From Bilabrum cf. latius (Eukaryota; Bigyra: Bicosoecida; Bigyra; Bicosoecida), in assembly GCA_965178125.1 (NCBI GenBank), contig OZ237746.1:1-64000 (forward strand): 64,000 nt of DNA, read 5' to 3'. Shown piece after piece: positions 43,319 to 55,896 of this stretch; positions within the stretch are counted from its first letter, which is position 1, and every line of letters begins with the position of its first letter. The position numbers and the translations under genes are program-made. The notes under the pieces were generated by a model that was not told where the DNA came from, did not search any database, and saw only the letters and a list, made by a program, of their open reading frames with translations.

Positions 43319-45574
43319 ATGCCTTCCTCATCACGCAGCGCAATTATAGAAGCATCATTGGTGATACTAGCCACTGTGTCGATCGGGCTAATTTATTCGT
43401 GCCGCAACGCGCCATGCTGCAAGCAGTCTCCAGCTTCGGCCGCTGCTAGCAAGGGGGCCAGCAGCTCCCATGCATCGGCTGGGTTCGGGTGCCGATGTAG
43501 GGGAGCGCACTCCACAGAGGGCGATGAAGTGTCGGGAGCCGGAGGGGCTGCACCAGCCGGTGATTTCGCGCTGAGCTCGATGCTTCGCCGGGTGGCCTGG
43601 ACCGCTGTGGCCCTGGGTTTGTGCAGCGCGGGGGTCACCACCGCCGCGTGGATCGCGTTCGCTCGCCCCTTCGACCCGGATGCGAGCGAGATGGAGGGAT
43701 CCGCGCGCTCCATCCGGCTGGCCCTGCGGCGGCAGGACCGGGCATGTGACCCGCTGCTGGCCAGGGCCCAGGCGGCCTGGGGCGTGCTGCACATCGCCTC
43801 TTTGGTGGCGCTGCTGCTGCTGCTGGTGCTGCCATCCGTGTGCCCCGTGTGCCCCAGGCGGTCCTACGGACACCCCACCCCCGTGCTCAGCAGGGGCGCG
43901 CTGAGGGCCTGCGAGGCGGCGCTGCTGCTGGAGAGGCCGGGCCGGGCATGGAGGGCGGACTGGGGGCGGGGAGAGCGAGAAGGAGAAGGAGAAGTAGAGG
44001 CGGGCGGTGAAGGCCAGGGGCGGGGCCATGCTCCCAGCGCGGAGGATCTGCAGCGGACTGTCAGGGAGAGGGAGATGAGATCGAAGGCGGCGGCTGAGAT
44101 GAAGAGAGCAGGTGTGGCAGGGGCGGGGCTGGGCCGGGTGTAGGAGGGTGCGGGCAGGGACGTGTGCTGCGGGCTGTTTGCTCTGGGCGGGGGCTGCGGG
44201 GGCGGGCTGTGCCTGCCGCTGTGGAGGTGTTTAAGGGCGAGACCTGCGCCCCGCTGCTGCTGCGGCGCGGGGTCGGCGGCTTGTTGCGTCACTGAGGCGC
44301 TGTGCATGTGCCGGTGGGGCGAGGCAAACGGGGCGGGGCGGCAGTGGGGCTGCGAGGCGCCGTGCTGGTGCGCCCGTGTGACGGTGGAGGATGCGGGACC
44401 CGACGGGTTGTGGTGGCGTGTGGAGGAGGCTGCCTGCCAGGAGGCGAGGTGGATCGCCGATGGCCGGGGCAAGCTCACTAGGGCGGTGTGGGACAGGGAG
44501 GAGGAGAAGCAGGAGGCCGAGCTGGCCGGCCAGGTGGCGGCAGTGGTGGCATGGGCTGAAGGGGTGGATGCCGATCCAGAGGAGAAGGGGGGCAGTGGCA
44601 ATTAGGGGGCCTCGAGGGTGCTGCCCGTCTCGGCTCCCTCCTTGGAGGCATTCGCTGGGTCCGTGCCCCCGCCGCTGGCCGGTCCCTCCCGGTCGCTGTT
44701 CCCTGGAGCAGGGGCAGGAGCAGGGGCAGACGGGCAGGGTGGCCACCCCCCTCGGGTGAGCCTTCGTGCAGTGCACGCAATGTCACGGGGAGCGGGAGGG
44801 GTGCGCCGGCGATGGGCGGATGCAGCCTTTCTCGAGTACCGCAGGGGGTGTGTCGGGTGGGCGTGCGCGCGCGTGAACAGCGTGGACGTGTTCGGGTGCA
44901 TCGGGGACGAGTTCCCAGGGGAGGCGAGGGAGCGTGAGGTGTGGTGGGGCACGGGGGAGGAGGAGGAGGCCATGCTGTGGCTCAGGGAACACGCCCCCCC
45001 GGGGAAGGGGGGCGGCAAGGACCCAGAGGACCGACCCCTGGTGGCTTCGCCGCTGCTGCCGGACCAGCTGGCGGTGACTCGCATGATCGCAATGGAGGCC
45101 GCCGGAGACGTGCCCACGGTCCTGGACGACACGCCCGCCCTGCGGCCCCCTGTGCCCTCTGTCCCTGATGAGCCCAGGCTGGGGACTGCCTCGCTGCCCG
45201 CCGACTGGGACCGCGAGAAGGCCCGCAAGCAGACGGAAGATAGGAGGAGGAGCGAGGGGGTGCAGGGGTCGGTGGGCGCGAGGGCCGGAGGGGCCGTGGG
45301 GAGCGGGGCGGCGAGCGGAGGGGTGCGGCGCAGGGGTCGCCCCATGGCCATGGGCAGCCTGCTCACTCCCGGGGGGGTGGGGCAGTCCCGCAGGGAACAA
45401 ATAACCGGCCCCCTGTTGCGTGCTACGGAGCCGCATGAGCTGCAGAGGCGCGCGCGGGAAGCGGCTCTGCTGGGCGAGGAGCATGAGGTCTGGAGACTGA
45501 GGGGGCTGAGGGGGGCGGCTCGGGGCAGGCTCTTCGCGGAGGCCACAGCCAAGGGCATGCAAAAGGTGGGGTGA
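43319..45574 (+). CDS. Large multi-pass membrane protein, unknown
   Basis: One frame of 751 residues with UGA stop; UAGs at 44141-44143 and 44603-44605 join three long fragments. Hydrophobic segments are IIEASLVILATVSIGLIY near the start, VAWTAVALGLCSAGVTTAAW, and VLHIASLVALLLLLVLPSVC. A Cys-rich stretch follows the second UAG-free block (CCGLFALGGGCGGG...CRWGEANG). The C-terminal third is charged (EVWWGTGEEEEAMLWLREHA; PADWDREKARKQTEDRRR; PHELQRRAREAALLGEEHEV) and might be cytosolic. I do not recognise it. The start is uncertain; the frame is open upstream to 43286. Confidence 0.6.
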
Positions 45575-45680
45575 TGCATCCCGGATGCATTCGAGTGCTA
45601 CATATAGTTGATTGTTGCCAAAAAAAATGAAATACAATCCAATGGATAAGATGGGCTGGCCAGAGTCGCTCAGCCTTGAA

Positions 45681-48600
45681 TCAGCCCCGCCTCCCCCGGC
45701 GAGCAGTTCCCCTGACCCCGCCCCTTCCCACCGCACCAGGGGCAGCCCCCACCTGCATGGTGTTCCCTGCCAGCGGGATGTCCCCCACGGCAGCGAGGAT
45801 CGCGCCCCCGTTCCAGCCTCCCCCCGCCGCGGCTGCACCCCACGCGGCTGCCCCCGCGTCTTCTTCTTCATCTTCCCCTTCCTCGCGGTACTCCTCGTCT
45901 TCGACATCACCCCTGCTTGCACGGTCCTCAAGGCCCCCTTCAGGCGCCCACTCGCCCTCACTGCCTCCCTGCGGCAACTCAACCACACGCTCCCGACTCC
46001 CACCAGGACCAGACCTAGAGCCGCGCCCCGCCCTCCCCCCCTCCTCCAAGTCTTCCAACCTAGACGCCCCGCGGGTCCGCCGCACTGGCGACACACCCGG
46101 GGAGGACATGGAGGGGACTGGGCCCGGCTGAGCCAGCAGTGCATCTGCATGCGCTGCATCAGGCCCCGCCCCCGCCCCCTCACCCATCTCGCTCAGCTCG
46201 CCTGGCCCCGACCTCGATGATGCCCTGGAGCGGCGCACAGACGATGCCCTGGAGTGGTGGGGGGACCCCTGCACAGCAACGGGCTGCAGAGGAGAGGAGG
46301 GCCGGGGGCAGGAGGCCCCTGAGGGAGTGCCCGGGGTGATGGCAGGGAAGCGTTGACTCGTTAGGCCCGCCTGCTCCTGGTGTTCCTTGAGGCCCGGGTC
46401 GGGTGTGTGCCGCTGGCCCTCCTCGTCTTCGGGTTGGTCCACTCGTGGAGCAGCACCCCGCTGGCTGGCTTGGTTGACCTGGAGGGCACTGCTGCTCGGA
46501 CTGTCGATGGGTACTGGAGGAGCACTAACAGGTGCATGGACAGGTGCATTGCCTGGCTGTGCCTGGGAGCGGAGAGCTCTGCCATGCCGTGCGGGGCAGT
46601 CGGGGCGCGTCTGGGCCTGGGTGTGGCTTGCACTGTGCTGGTGCCTGTGCTGGTGCTTGGCAGGTGTGGGCTGCCTCGGGCTGGGATCAAGCTCCTGCTG
46701 ACTGCCTGCTTCTGTCTCTGCTTCTGCTTCTGTCTTGCGGTGCGTCTGCTGACCTCCCTGCTCCTCTCCAGAGCCACGGTCACTGTCCGGTGCTGCCTCT
46801 TCCATCGACCCAGGACCTCTCCCCTGCTCCTCATCCTGCTCTGTCTCCTAGCCCTGACTCCTCTTCTCGGGAGTGGATGGAGGCATGGGCACTGCCCGCC
46901 GCCCAGGTTCGCCTCCTTGCGGCTTCGGTGCAAGACTTGGCCTAGTGCTAGCGGGGTGCTGCGTGGGATCTCTGTTGGGTGAGGGCTTTCTCCTCCTGAG
47001 GGGGCCCCGGGGCGAGGAAGCGGCACCCTTGCCCTTGCCCATGCTCAGCCTGCCCTTACCTTCCCCTCGATCTTGGTCGCTGTTTCGGCCAGTGCGCTTC
47101 TCCTTGAATGGAGCCTTACTTGGCATGTTCCCTCCTCCTGCAGCTGTCTTGCCCCCAGCCAGGCCCACTGTGCCCCCCTCCATGCCGTAGTCCCCCCTGT
47201 CCTCCTTGCCATTGTCTTCCTCAGTGCGCAGCAGAGGCAGCGACACATGGGGCCCTCCATCCACGACCAGTCCACCGACGCTCCTCTCCCCTCCGACCCA
47301 CTCCTCTTCCCCTCCATCCTCCCGGGATCCCTTCTCCGCACGAGCCATTGCCTGCTCCTGCACCACGCCGATCGCAGCTCTTGTGGCAGCCTCCATCACC
47401 GCACTCACCGCCAGAGACACGCCGCCCCCCTGCCCCTGCCCCTGCCCCCTGTCCCCCGCCGCCCTCAGGATCAGCTCTTCAGCCGCGATCCTGAGGTCCA
47501 GCGACTGCAGCTCGGCGGGAGGGAGGGAATCCACCGATTGCTTCTCTCTCTCGCCCATTACTTCCTCCCCTTGCACCGGCAGCACGGGTGGGCTGGCCCT
47601 GGGCACAGCCCTGTCCCGCAGGGAGCGGACCACCAGCGCGGCGCGGGACAGGAAGGGGCCCTCCGTGACGTCCTTGGGCGACGCGTCTGGGTGTGATGCG
47701 TGATGGGGCATGCCACCGTCGGGTGTTCCATCCGAGCCGTCTTCCAGCGCGGGCTGCAGTCGAGCCGCGGTGGTGGTCAGGGGTGGACCCCGGGGCCCCC
47801 TGGGCACGGGCAGGTCACCCGCCTCACCCACGGCCCCCCTCCACTGCAGCTCGGCGACATGCAGCCGTGCATAGCTGGAGGCACCCGTCGATGACACCCG
47901 CTGTCTAGCCGCAGATAGGGCCCTCTGCCTCACCGCGCCAGTGCCAGTGCCGCTGGCCTGGGTCACCTGCCTCCCGCCGGCCCCATCCTGCTCCAAGCTA
48001 GTCCCGCCCGATTCGCCGTGGATCGATCGCGCAGGCACTGATGACCCGCCGGAGCGCGAGGAGGCCACCGACCGTCGGCGCGCTTCTGTCAAAGACCCAT
48101 CACCGCCCGCCCGCTCTCGGTGCCCCCTCCTTGCGCTGCCCCTCCTCCCGCCTGCACCCGCATGCCCTGCACTCGCGCTGCGGGCCCTCCTCTGCACAGC
48201 GGGAGGGGGCGGGGGCTCTGCTTTGGCAGGAGACAGCACGGGAGGGGCGGCGTTCCGAGGCACCCGCACCGGCTGCTCCCTGCCTTTGCCCCTGACCCTC
48301 ATCGCGTCAGCAGCAGCAGCAGCTGACCTCCTGCCGCGACCTTTGAGATGGCCCTGGCTGCGGCTGCCTGCACTGACCCGCGAGGAACTATCGCCCTGCT
48401 CCTGCACTGGTGCATGATTAGCTGCGAGCCCCTGGCCCCGCTTCAGTGGGGCCGACCCAGGGACTCGGATCACCGGTGCACCACGGGCATGTCTCTGTCC
48501 CTGTCCCTGTCCATGCCCATGCCCAGCCTCCCTCCTGGCTTTCTCCGCCAGTCGCGTGTAGAAGGCAGAGCTCAGCACGGACACCTCGCTGCCCTTGCCC

Positions 48601-50864
48601 AGCCGACCCATTCCCTGGGGAACAGAGGCACCCGAGGGGGCGCCCACGTCCACCTGACCATCCTCCCGATCCGCACCCACACCCACAACAGCACCCGCAG
48701 CATCCCCGCCGGACCCCTGGGCCAGCAGCGCCCCTCTCAGCCCCTCCGTCACGGCGCTAGACCCCTGCCTCTCCAGCTGGGCGGTCACTGCGCGGGCGAA
48801 CTCCCGAGGCAGCCTCCTCAGCATGCCCTCGGCTACAGCTGCGTCAGCGTCCACAGCTGCCTTCACCCTCTTGGCCTCGGGCCCGATGCGCCTGCTCCAG
48901 CTGTCCCCAGACGCAGACCGGGGTCGGGGCCTGGTCCCAGAGGCCCAAGCACTGCTGCTCCTGTCGCCTACTCTTCCTCCTGCCCCAGCCCCTGCTGCAT
49001 CTCTACTACGCCTGCCACCGGGCACAGAAACAGACCGCCCCGCCCTCTCTTTCTCTCTCTCCTTCTCCTGCCCACGGCCCCCCTGTCTCCTCGAGTTCAC
49101 CCTGCTCCTTGCTCGCCGCCGCAGGTTCCGCGCCCCCTCGGGCAGCAGGTCGCCCGCCTGTTCCCCAGCGGGGGCGGCACCGGACAGCACCCATGCCTCA
49201 CTGAATTGCGCCCGGGCCCCCTGCGCCTCTGCCGCCATATCCATGCCCTGCCCCTGCCCCTGCCCCTCCCAGCCCTGCGAGATGCCGCGGGAAGCAGCCA
49301 CCGGCCCTCGGCGGTGCTTGGCCCCCACCGCTCGCGTCATCGCCTATCGGTTCCGCACCCACTCTTCGGTGGATGATGCAACGCGCGGCGCCACTCCCTG
49401 GTTCCGCTTCCGCAACGCCCTTCCGACGCGCGAGTCTGTGAACCTGCCGGGCACCCCAGGCGCCGCATTGGACACCCCCAGGCCGCGACCAACCCCTCTG
49501 TCTCTACCCCCGCTCGATAGCTGCAGCCTCTGCTAGCTCAGGCCAACCGAGCGCGCCCCAAAGCCCGGGCCATCCATGAGCCCCATCCTGCTGGGCGCTG
49601 CCCTTGACCCCAGGCCCTGCGCGGCTGCTGTCGCCACAGCTGCTGCTGCCTCCAGCTCCCCGCCAGGTGCAAGCGCCTGCTCCGCCACCTCCTGCCACTC
49701 ACCGTCGTGCGATGCACCCCTCAGCAACGCAGGCGAATCAGGCTGTCCCCTCACCCCCCACTTGGCCCCCCATGCCCCCGTCTCGGCCTGCAGCGAGTGC
49801 CTCAGCAGCTGCGGCGACCCAGTGACCCCCTGTCTGCTGCCCCCCCTTCCCGACTCCAGCCGACTGCGCCTGCCCTGGCCCGACGTCCCCGCCCCCACCC
49901 CGGGGGAAGCAGGGGACGAGGGGCTGGGTCTACCCAGCGGGTGCAAGGCGGACGCCTCCAGCCGCTCCCTGTCCGCTTGTTCCCTGCGGGCCCGCACCCC
50001 CCTCTGCAGCCGGGCCAGCTCGAAGTCCTCCCCCGCCCCCTAGCCCAGCACCCGGGCCCTCTCCCTCCGAACTGCGGCCCGCTGCAGATCCTCCTGCGCC
50101 CGCAGCAGCTGCCTGAGCGCCACCTGGCGAGACCTGGCCGCGCTTGCCACCGTGGGGGACTGCGAGCGGGGCACTGGGGACTTGGATGGAGAGGGCGCGG
50201 GGGAGAGAGGGGCGGCCCTGTTCCCTCCAGGACTGTCTCTGGGGGCGCGGTCCTACCCAGAAGAGGTGCGATACCCTCTTATTCTCTGGCGTGTTCCCTC
50301 TCCGGGTGCATGTACGGCCTCCTGCGCTGAGGACCCGGCGCGGGTGTGCCCCGGGGAGCGGGAGGGGCGCGGAGAGGCAGCTGCAGAGACTGGTTCCACT
50401 CGCATGCGAGGAACAGATGGGCTGCTGTATGACTACGCAGCTGCCTGGCTGTCGGTGCCTTCTGCCGAACCAGAAGTGGCGCGCAGCGACCGCGACTGGT
50501 TTGCGTTGCCCAGGCCACCACCGTCGTGCGACCCCTTTGAAGCTTTTTCAGGCGGCAATTGCAGCGGTCGGCTCATAAATTCCTATTCGCGCCCAGAGGC
50601 GGTCTTTGCTGCAGCGAGGGCGCGGTGCGAAGGGGACGGAGGCGCGGATGCAGCTGCAGATCTGGACTCGCCCCTATCGGATGCCGTGCGAGCCCGAGGC
50701 GGCCGGCGCTTGGAAACACGTTCTTGCGATTTGGATTGTTGCCTGGAAGATGGCGAATCCGACGCGCTGGATCGCACTCCTCTGTGTTGTTGGGTTGGCG
50801 GCTGCGTCAAGTCTCCAACCGCCTGGGCCAACTCTCGGAGCAACTGCGCCTCATCGCGCTCCAT
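45681..50864 (-). CDS. Giant low-complexity protein (about 1,727 residues), unknown
   Basis: A single frame of 1,728 codons including the UGA stop. Seven UAGs (50583, 50433, 50253, 50040, 49533, 49344, 46848) are the only interruptions. The ATG at 50864 gives MERDEAQLLRELAQAVGDLT. A short coiled coil lies at about residues 245-300 (RQVALRQLLRAQEDLQRAAV and the EREQA-type continuation). The rest is Ser/Arg/Gly/Pro-rich and probably disordered, with mixed-charge RS-like clusters and an acidic stretch near the C-terminus (DEEYREEGEDEEEDAG). No enzyme motif is visible. Several other frames are also open in this GC-rich DNA, so the assignment rests on continuity, length and the final UGA. Confidence 0.58.
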
Positions 50865-51024
50865 CGCAAAAGGTTGGGCTAACAAACGCTATTGACAACG
50901 AAGTTCCCCAATACTGTTTTCCGGCACAGCACCGTATCAACTCTGCAAAACTAGCCTAACCTTGCCCAACAGTCGAAAAGTGCGCGGCGGCGGGTTTTTG
51001 CTCCGGATACTACGTCCCCCTCCC

Positions 51025-51104
51025 GTGCCCAAGCGTGGGAGGGGGGGGTCCCACGCTTGGGCACCCCTGCCCAAGCGTGGGACCCCCCGTCCCACGCTTG
51101 GGCA
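51025..51104. repeat. Left hairpin pair
   Basis: Two consecutive perfect hairpins: 51025-51040 with 51049-51064 (16-bp arms, 8-base loop), and 51068-51082 with 51090-51104 (15-bp arms, 7-base loop). Arms share the core CCCAAGCGTGGG. Confidence 0.95.
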
Positions 51105-53314
51105 CGCTACGCCTGGAGCAGTCATCTGACTGCTTCAGCTAGTAGTTTTAAAGTTTTGATGAACTCAAAATAAGTTTTGGCTCACCTACTCTTTACCAAG
51201 ATGATTGAGGATCATGTTGTCGCGGACCAGCCTGTGTTTGGACAGGCGGAACAGATCCTTGGGGGGACGACGAGGATCGGCCCCACAATGATCGCGTTCG
51301 CGCGCAGTTCATAATATCGTTCGTTTTCGATATTTGATTCTGGATATGGATTTGTGCGCCGTTGTACCTTTTGGAAGGCCTGGAACGGGGGAGTGGTTCC
51401 GATGGACCACTTGCAGGTAGACAAAGCAAAGACAACCGTACACCTGACACAAAACGGTCCAACAGATTATGATGGTGCGCAAAGTGGCTATAGCCCATGT
51501 AAACTATCATACTTTTGGCACCAATGTTGGGGTTGCCATTGAGACACAAAGGACACAAGGGCTCGGACACTGTAGCTAAGATTTATCAATGTTTGTGGAG
51601 TCCTTGCATATATGCCTGATCCAGTATATGTCTCTGAATTCGGCTCAACCACAGCTGTTGCAGCACTGATACTGTTGTTCGAATGTGATTGCACTCCACT
51701 TTTGGTTGACCGTGATAGCTCCTTGCCAGCTCCCTTGCCAGCTTCCCGAACCTAATTGTTGCTGCAAGGTAGTGGCAATGCAAACATTCGGAAAATATTA
51801 TTACGCGCATATTCCATATATACTGAAGGTTGAATACGATAGTGACAAAGGGATGCGAACCGGACTACACTTTCACTACCTCACCTGTGATCTACTTCCA
51901 CAGACTGTGCAACGGATCCTTGCCGTAAACCGATCTAAGCTATACTTGCCTAAATTTGGCTAAGTTGTTGCACCGCCTCGAGCGTGCGATAAAACTCAAC
52001 CGAGGTAAGCCGTCGGAGATCCTGCAGCCGGACTCCTTCAGCTCCTCTGATGGTCTACTCAGCATCTCGATAGCCATCGAATAGATATCTACGCACTAAT
52101 TCCAATGTATTTGCGCACTTTTGGCTGCCACATCGTAAGCAGTGCGCATGCATCTTGTCCTTGATACCGAGCCGTGCACCACAAGGTGCAGTGGCCCACG
52201 ATACAGAGCTCATCACGCTGGTTGTAGAGCCCCGCACACACGAATAGTATAATAATAGCTAAAAGGGTACATCTAGACGAATGTGTAGGCGCGAAGAGTT
52301 GAGAATTTAGCCAAACTTTCTTGTTGCCTGCGAACAGCGGAACCAGATCGGATCAAAATCGCCGCGCCACGACCGTTGCAAATCGCGCACAAACAGCCTT
52401 GAGAGCATACATACAGTCAGTATATCAGGCGTTTGCACCTTCCAGTCATTACACTGGAGCTTGTTGCTGCCTTCGTGATTGGTGAGTACCTAGTTTCCCC
52501 AAAAAAACAGTACAATGATTGCGATGTAATGCACCGGCACCGCCAAGCAGGATGTCCCACTCAAATCTCGGAGGCAAGTATTGAATGTTTGCCCTACTCT
52601 AGCATCATTTTATTCAGCAGATCTGATAGATTTGATTCTGGAGCTATGATGCAGACAGCAGCGGCATCAGCCGCAAGCAGTGCGCCCGCCACGCTAAAAG
52701 GTCGTGAATTGGACAATGCTGCCAGCGCGGCACGGCCGATGGATTCGCAATCGCGATCGAGCCGAGCTGTGAGGTCCCCACCTCAGGTAGCTGTAGCAAT
52801 TTCGACCGGGACATTAGATGCAACCTTGTCCCCGCCGAGGGAAATACGAGCAAGGAGCACATTCAAGCTTCGTATAGGCTATGCTACAGCATATGCCAAG
52901 TGAAGCATTTGCACCACGGCTTGGAGGTTGCAATGATATGTCCCGTGTCCTAACGGCGGTGGTGATCGACACCGTAGCCGGCATGCTATGCAGGATTCCA
53001 GGTCGAGATCCGAGGCACGCCGCTACAGCAACTGAGTGCGAGTCGGACACATCATGGAGTCAACCATGTTTACATTCTCCAAGTTCCAATAGTGAACCAA
53101 GATGGACATCCAGGCAAATTCCATCCCGGCAAGTTGGCCAAGGTTAACGAGGCTGATGATGCTGTTGTCAGCTGTGCACGTGGCACTAAAAGTTACGGCG
53201 TGTCTTCTAGTTCAAGTTCGAGCGGGACATCATCTGCATTAGCTCTGAAAGCCAGGCTGTAGGTTCGACAGGGGTTGCTGGCTGCTCGGAGTATATAGAT
53301 GCTGTAGGGCCGCG

Positions 53315-53587
53315 AGCATGCCGTGTGGCTTCGTCTCGCTGTACCATGCCTTGTATACGCAGGACTGGATGGAGTGTGCGGTGCACATGCGTCCTATGGC
53401 AGTATGTGTCCTTGCTCCACTTCTCGGGCTGCGGTGAGTTCAAGTTGGATATTGCTATGGCTGCCTCGTTGGGTGTCGATGTTCAGTGGGCCTGCGACCT
53501 GCTGGTCGTTGCCGTGTTGACTGCACTCCCGCCCCCCACCGTAGCATGCCGTGTGGCTTCGTCTCGCTGTACCATGCCTTGTATACC
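53315..53587. repeat. 44-bp direct repeat inside the element
   Basis: The 44 bases at 53315-53358 (AGCATGCCGTGTGGCTTCGT onward) recur identically at 53544-53587, 229 bp apart. Confidence 0.92.
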
Positions 53588-54316
53588 ATAACCGGCTGTG
53601 CATGCGCTATGAGGCAGGCTTGTACCGCTGCCGTTTCTCCAAGGCCAACGATTCTCCGCTGGCTTGGGATTAAGACATTCGTTGTGCAATATTTTGCATC
53701 ATTTGTCATGGTTTTCGAATTGATACTTTAATTTGTGGTGACCACTCACCGGCCTGGTGCGTGCTGGAGCTGGAAAGCATCGCGGACTCCAACCAGACCA
53801 TGGACTGGGTGGGTCTGACTCTGCCGCAGTAGGGCGAGATCTGAGCGACGTTATCGCGGCAGGGTCAGGGGGGAGGGGGGGGGTGCTGACTCGCTGGACA
53901 AGGCAGAGGAGGGGCTGCTACTAGTAGGCGATGGCTCCGATGCCAGAACGGGCTCGCCTCTGCAGATGGGCGACCTCCTGCGGTCTTCACTAGGCTACGC
54001 ATCCCCTGGGCCGTGGCATGGAGGCGGGTGCTTAGAGGGTTGGCCAGTCCACCGTAGGCTCGGGGTCTGGCTCGTCGGATACTCCGGGGACGAGGTCTGT
54101 AGAAGGATCGAGTTGAACTGACCTCTGCTTATGACTTGAGTGGCAAGCTTTGCTGCCACATCTTGCGTAGTACTACGTGAGGGTAGCCCTACTGTACCAC
54201 CAATCAGTGGTCCATCGCGTGACACCGAAGTGAATATATTGTAAGTAAAAGAAATATACAACCTACTAGTATAAGTAAGAGCAGCAAGATTCAATGCCAA
54301 GTTTATCCCCCTCCCT

Positions 54317-54440
54317 GTGCCCAGGCGTGGGTAATTAATTCCACGCTTGGGCAATTGACCATGTGCCCAAGCGTGACCCCACGCTTGGGCACCGGGGGAG
54401 GTGCCCAAGCGTGGGACCCCCCCCTCCCACGCTTGGGCAC
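54317..54440. repeat. Right hairpin cluster
   Basis: Three hairpins with the same core: 54317-54353 (imperfect, AT loop), 54363-54392 (shortened arms), and 54401-54416 with 54425-54440 (perfect, 16-bp arms). The last is part of the terminal inverted repeat. Confidence 0.92.
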
Positions 54441-54501
54441 GGGAGGGGGACGTATAGGTTCCGCAGTTCCCGACAGTTGCGGCAGCATTTCTGTGTGCGC
54501 A

Positions 54502-55779
54502 ATGAGCTGTGATTGCTGTCGATGCTTTGGTCGCTTAGCGCCGGAGGAGTAGTTTCGTAGATAGCTTATACACTTGGAAGCGAGTAAACGCAACTTGCGC
54601 GTCCGATCCGAAAGCTTGGCAGCAATCCAGACCTGGATAATGATTGCAGGGTATGCTTCATTCATTTGCATACCCGCCCTGTATTTGGTGTTGCTGTTTG
54701 GATTGAAACGCTTTGATGCTGCCTAGTACAAGATACTGTCGTTCTCCCTCTGGGTTGTTGGCAGCTTTTCTTGCTGGCTAGCATACAAAGGAATCGACTG
54801 GTTTCAGGGTAATGTGTCCAGATGGACCGAATAGGCTGAAGAGAAGCGGCAAGCAGTTCTACTTCAGGTCAAGGAAGAGCTACCACTCCGGCTCGCCAGC
54901 ACGTTGCTCTAGCACTTCGACCCCGATGGAAACCACAATTACGTGGTGGAGGACCCAAGGACTGCGGCCACGCTGCGCACAGTGCAGCAGGAGGAGCAGG
55001 CGCTGCTGCAATGCATCAACTAGTTAGCATATGAAATGCATCAGCGGGTGGGCGAGCACGCGGCTCGGGATGTGTTCTCCCGAGTGGGTCCCCTGGTGAA
55101 CCCCTTCATGTCCAGGCTGCCTGCCGTGCAGGCGCTCCGGGGGAACACGTTCGGGGCGCGGGCCATGAGGTTCGTGGCGGGAGCTGCCGTGGGGGATGAT
55201 GATGATGATGGAGGGCAGGGCAACGTGCCTGCCACGGTGGCAGCCAGGCCCCGTGGTGCGGATCGTATCTTGGCCGCGCGTGAGGGTGAGGATGGGGCTG
55301 GGGCACGGGGGCAGGGACGGGGGCTGGGGGCTGCCACGGCGCCACCGGCAAAGGGCGGTGCGGTGGGACTGGATAGGCGTGGCGGGAGACAGGCCGATGC
55401 CGATGGACAAGGAGCTGGCCGAAGGGGGAGCGAGGGCGGGCGTGGGCACGAGGTTGAAGCAGGGTGCGACGAGAGCAGCGGGACCAGTGGAGGCGGGCAG
55501 AGCGAGGGCCTGGGGTCCAGAGGCACGCCTACCAAAGGGGATGCGTGGGGCAGCGGGGCCAGGCAGCCCCGCCGGGCGCTGTCCTTCGGGAGGGGGGCAG
55601 ACTCCGGGGGGGGGGGCAAAGAAGGGGTTGCCAGCGAGGGGGGCACTCCTCCCTTGGGGAACACAGATTCGAGGGAGGGAAAGAAAGGGCTGGATGACGG
55701 GAGCGACGACACGGAGGAAGACCCAGCTGAACACTCGGAATCGAAATCAGCGGGTGGTGACAGCAAGAAAGACCGTTGA
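54502..55779 (+). CDS. Two-TM membrane protein resembling Lunapark (ER junctions)
   Basis: One exon, 425 residues, UGA stop. Six UAGs (54550, 54562, 54724, 54832, 54910, 55021) are read as Gln; under the standard code only the C-terminal half would be called. After MSCDCCRCFGRLAPEE comes a basic helix (LEASKRNLRVRSESLAAI), two transmembrane segments (IMIAGYASFICIPALYLVLL and ILSFSLWVVGSFSCWLAY), and a coiled coil ending VKEELPLRLAS, LLQHFDPD. That order, and the LLxxFDPD-like end, resembles Lunapark, which stabilises three-way ER tubule junctions. The usual C-terminal Cys4 zinc ribbon is absent; the tail is Gly/Asp-rich and disordered. Lunapark identity is tentative. Confidence 0.72.
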
Positions 55780-55896
55780 TCCCTACCCCCAACTCCCGTG
55801 GGAGATTTCGTGCACGAGTCACAAGCAGAAGCAGTTTAGTACTTGCCGAAATCGCGATAATACCCTCGCATAGTTCGGTAGCCAGCCATTGGACCT

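Larger units (their letters stand above)
51011..54454. mobile_element. 3.4-kb element with 55-bp terminal inverted repeats built from hairpins
   Basis: Bases 51011-51065 are the exact reverse complement of 54400-54454. Each terminus begins TACGTCCCCCTCCC and contains a perfect 16-bp-arm hairpin (GTGCCCAAGCGTGGGA, eight G or C, TCCCACGCTTGGGCAC). If the outermost TA is counted as target, the element is flanked by TA, as in Tc1/mariner-type insertions. The interior is AT-richer than the neighbouring genes, and I find no transposase or other convincing gene, so it may be non-autonomous, a foldback element or a decayed copy. It ends 47 bp before the start of the Lunapark-like gene, so it forms that gene's upstream region. 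Confidence 0.7.

Noticed and set aside
51190-53750. Short frames such as 51354-51542, 51685-51963 and 52433-52903 as genes
   Set aside because: They are short, AT-rich, not recognisable, lack host codon bias, and adjoining frames carry UAA or UGA.
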